Assembly (NCBI GenBank): GCA_026193675.1
Contig: JAPHSO010000129.1
Coordinates: forward strand, 1 to 6,574
Source: Gammaproteobacteria bacterium
GTDB taxonomy: Bacteria > Pseudomonadota > Gammaproteobacteria > Thiohalomonadales > Thiohalomonadaceae
DNA: 6,574 nt
Reading direction: 5' to 3'
The translations under genes and the position numbers were made by a program. Shown here piece after piece: positions 1 through 5,988 of this stretch. Numbering within the stretch: position 1 is the first letter of the stretch; the number at the start of each line of letters is the position of its first letter. Under the pieces are notes generated by a model. That model did no database searches. It was not told where the DNA came from and worked only from the letters and a program-made list of their open reading frames with translations.

Positions 1-64
1 ATAGGGGCATCTGTTAATATTACCCGCTATTAATCTTTAACCGAAGGAAATTGTCCCTTTTACT

Positions 65-730
65 ATGGATAAGCTGAACAAAATTGTACTGGCCAGTCTG
101 ATAATGTTGCCTTTGAGCGCATTGGCCTCGGAGTGGAATATCACGCTCTTTAGCGGGGCGGTCTTTAACTCAAAAGAGGATCTGCTGCTTAAGCAGAACA
201 GTAATCCCGATATCTTTATCCCCAATGCCCAGCTAAAAACCAAACCTCTGACTCCTCCACCCTATTATGGTCTCAGACTTGCCCGAGAAATTGAGGGCGG
301 AGCCTGGGAGATCGAGCATATTCATCAAAAGCTCTATCTTGATGATCTACCGGCCAATCTGCAGCGCTTTGAAGTGACCGATGGTTACAATCTTTTCTAC
401 GTCAATCGTTCCTGGACTCAACCTAAAGGTGTTGAATATCGATTTGGTGTTGGTGCGGTGATAGCCCATCCCGATATCACAATCTACAATCAGAGCAATC
501 ATGTTAGCGGTGGTGGAGCCATCCCGAAGATCTGGGCAGATGGGTATCACTGGTGTGGCGTCTCATTGCAGGCCGGTTACTCCAGGAGTTTCAAGCGCAG
601 TGACAGGTGGGCGATTGTCCCCGAGGTAAAGTTGACCCATTCGATGGCCAACATTCCGATATATGATGGTTCAGTACGACTCAATAATACCGCGCTGCAT
701 CTTAATATTGGTGTGAACTACAAGCTGTAA
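65..730 (+). CDS. Secreted outer-membrane beta-barrel protein, possibly LpxQ/PagL-like lipid A-modifying family
   Basis: A 221-residue protein with a Sec signal peptide: a short basic N-terminus (K3, K6), a hydrophobic core and an ALA|S signal peptidase I site after residue 21. The mature part alternates hydrophobic and polar residues in short strands rich in Gly, Tyr and Trp and ends in LNIGVNYKL, as expected of a small outer-membrane barrel, although the last residue is Leu rather than Phe. Recognisable patches are TPPPYYG (63-69), WEIEHIHQK (81-89), VTDGYN (104-109) and GVGAVIAHPD (128-137). From memory these resemble rhizobial lipid A oxidase (LpxQ-like) barrels, a fold related to PagL; this family call is inference. 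There is one cysteine (C164) in the mature region. An in-frame stop at 38-40 makes ATG 65 the first usual start; AAGGA at 44-48 is 16 bases upstream, a loose ribosome site. It is convergent with rpoH, so probably not functionally tied to it. I am sure it is a real exported gene and moderately sure of the barrel. Confidence 0.85.
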   Translation: MDKLNKIVLASLIMLPLSALASEWNITLFSGAVFNSKEDLLLKQNSNPDIFIPNAQLKTKPLTPPPYYGLRLAREIEGGAWEIEHIHQKLYLDDLPANLQRFEVTDGYNLFYVNRSWTQPKGVEYRFGVGAVIAHPDITIYNQSNHVSGGGAIPKIWADGYHWCGVSLQAGYSRSFKRSDRWAIVPEVKLTHSMANIPIYDGSVRLNNTALHLNIGVNYKL

Positions 731-734
731 AAAT

Positions 735-762
735 AGAGAAGGCTCCCGAGGGAGCCTTCTTT
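735..762. terminator. Bidirectional intrinsic terminator between the barrel gene and rpoH
   Basis: GAAGGCTCC and GGAGCCTTC form a perfect 9-bp stem around a CGAG tetraloop (738-759). Flanking A-T and G-U pairs extend it to 12 bp (735-762). Reading the minus strand, the stem is followed by CTATTTTT, a good U-tract for ending the rpoH transcript. Reading the plus strand it is followed only by a short TTT run, so it probably works better for rpoH. It lies 4 bases after the barrel gene stop and 22 bases beyond the rpoH stop. Confidence 0.85.
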
Positions 763-784
763 ATGCATTGCCTGTTGTTAATAA

Positions 785-1666
785 CTAAACAACCAGTACG
801 TTCTTAAGTTTGTTAAGCGCATTCTTCTCAAGCTGACGAATTCGCTCGGCAGAGACGCCATATCGATCAGCCAGATCCTGAAGAGTCAGCTTGTTATCAC
901 CTAACCAGCGTGAGGCAACAATGTCACGACTGCGTTCATCAAGTGTCTTCAGTGCATAGTGAAGCTGATCGTGAGAGTCCTGTTTCCAGTCATCGGCTTC
1001 AGCCAGTGCCGCAGGCTCGTAACGAGTGTCCTGCAGATAATTGGCCGGTGAGACCACCAGACTATCTTCGTCGTCACTGTTATCAGGAGAACCGTCAAAG
1101 CCGATATCCTTACCGTTAAGACGCGACTCCATCTCTAGAACCTCTTTAGAGCTTACGCCAAGAGTTTCAGCAACGGTATTGACCTCTGCATGACTAAACC
1201 AACCGAGGCGCTTTTTTGAACCACGCAGGTTGAAGAAAAGTTTACGTTGAGCCTTAGTGGTCGCAACTTTCACAATGCGCCAGTTTTTAAGGACAAATTC
1301 GTGTATTTCGGCCTTAATCCAGTGCACTGCAAAAGAAACAAGACGGACGTTGTAGCTGATATCGAAACGTTTGACCGCCTTCATCAGACCCACATTACCT
1401 TCCTGAACCAGATCGGAATGGGCGAGGCCATAACCGCTATATCCACGAGCGATATGGACTACGAAGCGTAGATGTGACATGATCAGCTTCTGTGCTGCTT
1501 CGATATCGTCCTCTTCGCGAAGACGACGACCGAGCTCTCGCTCCTCTTCGGCAGTCAGCATTGGAATTCGATTCACGGCAGCGGTATACGACTCAATACT
1601 GCCAATCGAACTATTCATATAGAGCGCAAGTGCTTGCGTCTCAAAATTCTCAACTGTTTGTCCCAC
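785..1666 (-). CDS. rpoH: RNA polymerase heat-shock sigma factor RpoH (sigma-32)
   Basis: This is the alternative sigma factor that directs core RNA polymerase to heat-shock promoters (chaperones and proteases). It has 293 residues against 284 in E. coli. Region 2.2 core-binding is DLVQEGNVGLMKAV (85-98). Regions 2.3-2.4 (108-133) are nearly identical to E. coli. The RpoH box QRKLFFNLR (140-148), which distinguishes RpoH from other group 3 sigma-70 factors and matters for core binding and turnover, is intact. The region 4.2 helix-turn-helix is LTLQDLADRYGVSAERIRQL (260-279). The start is GTG at 1666, with AGGAG six bases upstream. Homology supports it over ATG 1618, because QALAL (11-15) aligns with QSLAL near the E. 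coli N-terminus. An acidic stretch, DNSDDEDS (195-202), falls in the variable linker between domains 2 and 4. The gene is last in the ftsYEX-cyclase cluster and a hairpin terminator follows. Confidence 0.98.
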   Translation of the reverse strand: MGQTVENFETQALALYMNSSIGSIESYTAAVNRIPMLTAEEERELGRRLREEDDIEAAQKLIMSHLRFVVHIARGYSGYGLAHSDLVQEGNVGLMKAVKRFDISYNVRLVSFAVHWIKAEIHEFVLKNWRIVKVATTKAQRKLFFNLRGSKKRLGWFSHAEVNTVAETLGVSSKEVLEMESRLNGKDIGFDGSPDNSDDEDSLVVSPANYLQDTRYEPAALAEADDWKQDSHDQLHYALKTLDERSRDIVASRWLGDNKLTLQDLADRYGVSAERIRQLEKNALNKLKNVLVV

Positions 1667-1672
1667 GATAAT

Positions 1673-1677
1673 CTCCT
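1673..1677 (-). promoter_or_regulatory. Ribosome binding site that fixes the GTG start of rpoH
   Basis: On the minus strand AGGAG sits six bases before GTG 1666. It is the clearest Shine-Dalgarno sequence in the minus-strand cluster. It decides for the GTG codon over the in-frame ATG at 1618, which lies 16 codons downstream. Confidence 0.8.
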
Positions 1678-1696
1678 GAAACTCTAATATAAATCC

Positions 1697-1725
1697 ATAC
1701 TAATATAGTCGGGAATTATTTGCAA
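1697..1725 (-). promoter_or_regulatory. Candidate sigma-70 promoter for rpoH
   Basis: On the minus strand TTGCAA (1725-1720) is followed after 17 bases by TAGTAT (1702-1697). These match the sigma-70 consensus boxes at 4 of 6 positions each with ideal spacing. It overlaps the last codons and stop of the cyclase gene and would give a leader of roughly 20-25 bases before the rpoH GTG. E. coli rpoH likewise has its own promoters downstream of ftsX. I saw no convincing sigma-E type promoter here. This is pattern-based only; A/T-rich sequence can produce such matches by chance. Confidence 0.35.
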
Positions 1726-3124
1726 CTACTTTCGTCTCTTCTGTTCTTGCAAGCTTTTCTCCCGCCAGCATCAGGCGGGCAGCCTCCTCAATAGGAATGA
1801 CCTGCTCTTCATCAACTGCGATGTAGACTCTATTTCGACCATTCTCTTTTGCGGCATATAGTGCCTGGTCGGCAAGTTTAATCAGTTCGTTCAAACTCTT
1901 TTCCGGATGTAGAGAGGCATCAATGGCCCCAATACTGATGGTGACAGGTATCTTATAAGGATTGAGAGCCTCCACCGTTCGGCGTAATTTTTCCAGCCGG
2001 GTTACTGCATCTCTAGGTTTGAGATTGGGGAAAAGCAGAACAAATTCCTCGCCTCCGAAACGAACGGGCGTCGCATCGGGTATCTTGCGTAGAAATAGTT
2101 TTCCCAGACCTGCGAGAACATGGTCTCCGATCAGATGACCCTGAGAGTCATTGATATGTTTAAAGTGATCGATGTCAATAATGGAGACCCACAGAGGCTG
2201 ACTCTCTGCATCCTGACGTATTGTCTCACCGCTATCCATCAGGAAGCGACGATTATAGACACCCGTTAGGGTATCGGTAATGGATATCTTCTCCATATCT
2301 CTGGCCTGGGCCTGTAGCGTATCGTACTGATGTTTGATCATCAGCAGAGAGCGGATACGTGCCATCATAATCTCTTCAACCAGAGGCTTTACAATAAAGT
2401 CATTGGCACCGGCATGGAATAGCTCAACCTGGGTTTCGGTATCTTCATCACCGGTGATAATCAGCACCGGTAACTCCTGCCTGGAGTAGTGCATTCGAGC
2501 GCGGATGGCGTGCAATAGATCTCCGCCAGTCATATCAAACTCAAGGTAGAAGTCACTGATAATCAGGTCGAACTCTTCACCTCGACCATGACGCATACCA
2601 TTGAGTAGATTGTAGGCCTCTTCGGCGCTGGTGACATGAGTCACCGTTAGGCCATGTTTTTCCAGAATGGGGATGGTCATCGCGGCGACAGTTTTACTAT
2701 CTTCTACATAGAGGATATGTCCCACCAGCCACTGGTTGCGCTTGTCAAATTCCTCAATAAATTTGGTGAAGGCGTGATAGCCCTGTGATTTGTCGAAGTA
2801 GTCGGTAACACCGGCGGCATAACCCTCTTTTAGAAGACGGGTGTCGGCATCACCAGAGATCACCACAACGGGCGTGTAGTGGTGGTTGCTTATTTGGCGA
2901 ATCCTTTGACAGAGATCGAGGCCATCAATATCTGGGAGCATCAATGCGGTAGTGATCAGGTCAAAGTGTCTCTCACTAATCAGGCGAAGCGCCTCGGCAC
3001 CACTCTTACAGGTGATCACTTCGGATTCATGAATACCGGAGCGTAACATCCGTGCCACCAGCTCTCGCGAGACCGCTGAGCGATCTACGACAAGGATGCG
3101 GTTGCTAATGACGCTCTCAGTCAT
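1700..3124 (-). CDS. REC-REC-GGDEF response regulator, diguanylate cyclase (PleD-like architecture)
   Basis: A 474-residue cytoplasmic protein predicted to make cyclic di-GMP from two GTP under phosphorelay control. Receiver 1 (about 9-125) is degenerate: the acidic pocket reads VVDRS (D14, R15) and the phosphoacceptor position is A60 in TALMLPDIDG, although S90 and K112 remain. Receiver 2 (about 135-262) is complete: E141/D142, phosphoacceptor D191, T224 and K246-P247. A short helical linker leads to the GGDEF domain (about 278-436): DTLTGVYNRR (284-293), metal-binding D317 in DIDHFKHIND, active-site GGEEF (357-361) and NGRNR (428-432). The RxxD product-inhibition motif is missing at its usual spacing; I348 and A351 occupy those positions. 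A 40-residue tail (435-474) has no domain I recognise. The ATG directly follows the ftsX stop codon, so translation is probably coupled to ftsX. The cognate kinase is not in the window. The architecture matches PleD, but orthology to Caulobacter PleD is not claimed. Confidence 0.93.
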   Translation of the reverse strand: MTESVISNRILVVDRSAVSRELVARMLRSGIHESEVITCKSGAEALRLISERHFDLITTALMLPDIDGLDLCQRIRQISNHHYTPVVVISGDADTRLLKEGYAAGVTDYFDKSQGYHAFTKFIEEFDKRNQWLVGHILYVEDSKTVAAMTIPILEKHGLTVTHVTSAEEAYNLLNGMRHGRGEEFDLIISDFYLEFDMTGGDLLHAIRARMHYSRQELPVLIITGDEDTETQVELFHAGANDFIVKPLVEEIMMARIRSLLMIKHQYDTLQAQARDMEKISITDTLTGVYNRRFLMDSGETIRQDAESQPLWVSIIDIDHFKHINDSQGHLIGDHVLAGLGKLFLRKIPDATPVRFGGEEFVLLFPNLKPRDAVTRLEKLRRTVEALNPYKIPVTISIGAIDASLHPEKSLNELIKLADQALYAAKENGRNRVYIAVDEEQVIPIEEAARLMLAGEKLARTEETKVVANNSRLY

Positions 3125-4132
3125 CTAACTGGGCTCAATCTCACGCAGATGCCGGCCAACAGCAATCCACGAACCAAAATAGCCGAGAAATGAGCCCACG
3201 CCCAGCAGAGCAGCCAGTGTTTGCGAATCGATGCCCTGTAGCTCAAATGTGCTGCGGTAGAGAAGGGCGACATCTCGAACTGGAGTTGCAATAAGGGTGA
3301 GTGATATCTCCACCAGCACCAGAGCGATCAGGCCACCCAGTAGTCCATACCAGAAACCGGTATAGAGGAATGGGCGGCGAATAAAGCTATCGGTTGCCCC
3401 GATCAATTTGATAATAATAATCTCGTCGCGGCGGTTCTGAATCGCTAGACGAATCGTATTTCCAACGACCAGTAACACGGCAATGGCGAGAAGACCTGAA
3501 AGAATCAATACGCCACGCTCTCCAATCGCCATTAACGCAAACAGTCGCTCAACCCACTCCATATCGAGCTGTGCAATATCTACTTCACTACGCTTGGCCA
3601 GTTTATCCAGCAGGGCTGCAATCTGATCGGGCTGTTCCTGACTAATCTCGGGAGTAATCAGTAACACCGCTGGTAGTGGGTTGTGTTCCAGCGCATCAAG
3701 CGCCTCTCCAAATCCGGAGTGTTTGCTAAACTCTTCGAGGGCGCTCTCTTTTGATATGTATTCGACAGCAGCAATTTCAGGCATCTTCCTCAGGGCGGAC
3801 GCCACCTTCTTGGCCTGACGTTCGCTGGTTTTATGCGTCAGAAACAGGGAGATCTGGGTAGCACTACTCCATCCTTGTAGAACCTCCTGAGCATTATTGA
3901 GCAACAGATTGAGCCCCGCAGGCATCGACAGGGCGATACCGATCACCGCCGCGGTCATGAAGGTAGAGAAGGGGCGAGCCGAGAGCTGACCCAGTGTGTA
4001 GAAGAAGGTCTGAATATGGCGCAGCAGATAGTTGTTGAGCAGCGCCTTAAGTGAAATACCTCGACGAGTTGAGCGTCTGCCACCTCGATCAGAGGGGTTG
4101 AGCATCATATCCTTGTCGAGATCTCTAGCCAT
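3125..4132 (-). CDS. ftsX: Cell-division permease-like protein FtsX
   Basis: Integral membrane partner of FtsE. In E. coli FtsEX sits in the divisome and activates amidases through EnvC, which binds the periplasmic loop of FtsX. With the start at 4132 the protein has 335 residues and the expected FtsX topology: a basic cytoplasmic N-terminus, TM1 (about 57-78), a large periplasmic domain (about 79-200) and three C-terminal TMs (about 208-228, 255-282, 305-326). The family patch NRRDEI (233-238) followed by KLIGA (242-246) lies in the cytoplasmic loop after TM2. The start is uncertain. ATG 4132 overlaps the ftsE end by eight bases (ATGGCTAG), typical of coupled genes. An open frame extends to ATG 4186 (353 residues) but would overlap ftsE by 62 bases without a ribosome site. 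ATG 4105 has AAGG at a better distance (326 residues). The membrane domains are unaffected by the choice. Confidence 0.95.
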   Translation of the reverse strand: MARDLDKDMMLNPSDRGGRRSTRRGISLKALLNNYLLRHIQTFFYTLGQLSARPFSTFMTAAVIGIALSMPAGLNLLLNNAQEVLQGWSSATQISLFLTHKTSERQAKKVASALRKMPEIAAVEYISKESALEEFSKHSGFGEALDALEHNPLPAVLLITPEISQEQPDQIAALLDKLAKRSEVDIAQLDMEWVERLFALMAIGERGVLILSGLLAIAVLLVVGNTIRLAIQNRRDEIIIIKLIGATDSFIRRPFLYTGFWYGLLGGLIALVLVEISLTLIATPVRDVALLYRSTFELQGIDSQTLAALLGVGSFLGYFGSWIAVGRHLREIEPS

Positions 4133-4838
4133 GGATTGACCGATCCCCCAATCCACTTCCAGCACCTTCGGCATCAATATCGCCATGGTGGGCCAGGTAG
4201 CCCTGTTCGAGTTTGATGATCGGCTTTTTCAATTCGCGAATCAGATCAAGGTCGTGGCTGGCGATGAGTACAGTCACACCGACACGGTTAAACTCTTCGA
4301 ACAGATGCATGATCTCGCGTGATAGATCGGGATCGAGGTTTCCTGTCGGCTCATCGGCAAGGAGTAGTGAGGGTTTATGGATCACCGCTCGTGCGATGCC
4401 GACCCGCTGCTGTTCTCCTCCCGAGAGGGTGATGGGGTAGACCTTTTCTTTGGAGAGAAGTCCAACCTTGTCGAGTGCTGCACGAACCAGACGGCCAATC
4501 TCTTTACGGCCATGACCGGCGATGATCAGTGGCAGGGCGACATTGTCAAAGACGGTACGGTCGAACAGCAGTCGGTGATCCTGAAAGATAATTCCCATAT
4601 TACGGCGATAACAGGGAATGCCTCCGCGCTTAACCTTGGCCAGATTTTGTCCATTAATGATGACCTGGCCATTGGTAGGACGCTCAATCAGGGCGACGAG
4701 CTTCATTAGCGTACTTTTACCTGCACCGGAGTGACCTGTCAGAAAAGCCATATCACCTGCAGGCAGGTGCAGGGAGATGCGGCTTAGAGCCTCATGACCG
4801 TTTGAGTAGCGTTTACTGACTTCGGTAAATCTAATCAT
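4125..4838 (-). CDS. ftsE: Cell-division ATP-binding protein FtsE
   Basis: ABC-type ATPase that pairs with FtsX at the division site and drives conformational control of periplasmic cell-wall hydrolases rather than transport. All motifs are intact: Walker A GHSGAGKST (35-43), Q-loop Q86 in IIFQDHRLL, signature LSGGEQQ (138-144), Walker B LLLADEP with catalytic E163, and H-loop H195 in ASHD. FNRVGVTVL (183-191) is also as in E. coli FtsE. It has 237 residues against 222 in E. coli; the excess is a C-terminal tail from about 218, rich in Gly, Asp and Ala, encoded where the reading frame runs into ftsX. MIRFTEVSKRY matches the E. coli N-terminus and supports ATG 4838. No close Shine-Dalgarno sequence is visible; the nearest purine run (GGGAAGG) is about 16 bases upstream, beside the ftsY stop, so coupling to ftsY 23 bases away is plausible. 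Confidence 0.97.
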   Translation of the reverse strand: MIRFTEVSKRYSNGHEALSRISLHLPAGDMAFLTGHSGAGKSTLMKLVALIERPTNGQVIINGQNLAKVKRGGIPCYRRNMGIIFQDHRLLFDRTVFDNVALPLIIAGHGRKEIGRLVRAALDKVGLLSKEKVYPITLSGGEQQRVGIARAVIHKPSLLLADEPTGNLDPDLSREIMHLFEEFNRVGVTVLIASHDLDLIRELKKPIIKLEQGYLAHHGDIDAEGAGSGLGDRSIHG

Positions 4839-4861
4839 ATTGGGCTGTCGTGAGCCTTCCC

Positions 4862-5878
4862 TTATTTATCGTTACTATCAAAGAGCGCATTTATAAACTC
4901 TCTGGCATCAAAATCTTGCAGGTCATCAATCCCTTCACCAACCCCGATATAACGAATTGGTAGACCTAGTCGCTTAGCAATTGCAAAGATAATACCACCC
5001 TTGGCGGTACCGTCGAGTTTTGTGAGGGCAACTCCAGAGACCCCAACCGCTTGATGGAATTGCTCTGCCTGATTGACGGCGTTTTGCCCAGTGCCCGCAT
5101 CGAGCACTAGCAGCACCTCATGGGGTGCAGTTTCATCAACTTTGCCGATGACACGATGGACCTTTTTCAGCTCCTCCATCAGGTTGGACTGGGTATGCAG
5201 CCGCCCTGCAGTATCGGCGATAAGAATATCAATATTTCGAGCTTTAGCCGCTGAGACGGCGTCAAAGATAACCGATGCGGAGTCGGCACCACTGTGTTGA
5301 GCAATTACCGGGATCTGATTGCGTTCCCCCCAGACCTGAAGCTGTTCAACGGCTGCCGCGCGGAAGGTATCACCTGCGGCCAGCATCACCTTTTTGCCCT
5401 CGTTCTGGAATTTCTTGGCCAGCTTACCAATTGTGGTGGTCTTGCCAGCACCGTTGATACCAACGACAAGGATGACAAAGGGAGAGTGGCTCTCATCAAT
5501 ATGCAGTGGTCGATTGACCGGTTCCAGTAGCTGGTACATATCTTCATGCAACGCCTCTAGCAGGGCATCACTATCTTTCAGCTGCTTGCGTGAGACTCGC
5601 TGAGTCAGATCACCGATGATATGTTGGGTCGCCTCAACACCGAGATCGGCAACCAGTAGCTGCTCTTCAATCTCCTCGAGTAGATCGTCATCAAGTTCAC
5701 GCTTCAGTTTGACCAGATCTCGTAGGTCGGTGCCGAGAATCTCGTGAGTACGTGAGAGCCCTCGCTTGAGTGAGGCAAACAGTCCCTGCCTGGTCGGTTT
5801 TGCCTGATCCGGGTGATCTTCAGAGAGCGCTTCAGAAGAGCTGCTATCGGGGCTGTTTTTCTTACCAAAACCAAACAT
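4862..5878 (-). CDS. ftsY: Signal recognition particle receptor FtsY
   Basis: SRP-family GTPase that docks SRP-ribosome complexes at the inner membrane for co-translational insertion of membrane proteins. The N domain (about 40-125) is followed by the G domain with G1 GINGAGKTTT (140-149), G2 DTFRAAAVEQL (170-180), G3 DTAGRL (222-227), G4 TKLDG (286-290) and the closing GVGEGIDDL (312-320). It has 338 residues against 497 in E. coli. The acidic A domain is reduced to about 30 residues after an N-terminal MFGFGKK, and RQGLFASLKRGLSRTHEIL (30-48) fits the amphipathic membrane-binding helix at the A/N junction. This short form is common outside enterics and should be functional. ATG 5878 is favoured because MFGFGKK is a typical FtsY beginning, but no Shine-Dalgarno sequence is visible before it. 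It is first in the minus-strand cluster and is divergent from the M16 peptidase. Confidence 0.98.
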   Translation of the reverse strand: MFGFGKKNSPDSSSSEALSEDHPDQAKPTRQGLFASLKRGLSRTHEILGTDLRDLVKLKRELDDDLLEEIEEQLLVADLGVEATQHIIGDLTQRVSRKQLKDSDALLEALHEDMYQLLEPVNRPLHIDESHSPFVILVVGINGAGKTTTIGKLAKKFQNEGKKVMLAAGDTFRAAAVEQLQVWGERNQIPVIAQHSGADSASVIFDAVSAAKARNIDILIADTAGRLHTQSNLMEELKKVHRVIGKVDETAPHEVLLVLDAGTGQNAVNQAEQFHQAVGVSGVALTKLDGTAKGGIIFAIAKRLGLPIRYIGVGEGIDDLQDFDAREFINALFDSNDK

Positions 5879-5919
5879 TTTAATGGGAACTTTGTGCTCG
5901 TGCCGAGGTTAATAGGGGG

Positions 5920-5948
5920 TTGGGTTGTTAATCGGAGTATCCTATCAT
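5920..5948 (+). promoter_or_regulatory. Candidate sigma-70 promoter for the M16 peptidase gene
   Basis: TTGGGT (5920-5925) and TATCAT (5943-5948) are separated by 17 bases; the -10 box matches the consensus at 5 of 6 positions and the -35 box keeps TTG. Transcription would begin near 5955, upstream of the GAGGAG ribosome site at 5971-5976. An inverted repeat, TCGGAG (5932-5937) and CTCCGA (5949-5954), straddles the -10 box and could be an operator. Both are pattern matches without comparative support. I could not pick a convincing opposing promoter for ftsY within the same 110-base gap. Confidence 0.35.
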
Positions 5949-5988
5949 CTCCGACCCTTGAGGCATATCTGAGGAGATACCGTTTATC

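Noticed and set aside
1..64. Promoter or 3' end of another gene before the barrel gene
   Set aside because: The stretch is A/T-rich with several TAAT/ATTA runs, but I found no spaced -35/-10 pair, hairpin or reading frame that could be defended, and the window starts too close to judge.
1247..1471. Plus-strand open frame of 74 codons opposite rpoH regions 2.1-2.4
   Set aside because: The opposite strand encodes near-invariant sigma factor sequence, which accounts for the absence of stops.
1625..1638. Perfect palindrome CGCAAGTGCTTGCG as a protein-binding operator
   Set aside because: It lies inside the rpoH coding region (codons 10-14, including QALAL conserved in E. coli) and occurs once, so codon choice is a sufficient explanation; kept only as part of the RNA-structure idea.
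4377..4709. Plus-strand open frame of 110 codons opposite ftsE
   Set aside because: It is antisense to the highly conserved FtsE ATPase motifs and has no homology I recognise; an antisense shadow.
5881..5988. Defined ftsY promoter on the minus strand
   Set aside because: GATACT- and TATTAA-like boxes are present but neither has an acceptable -35 box at 16-18 bases.
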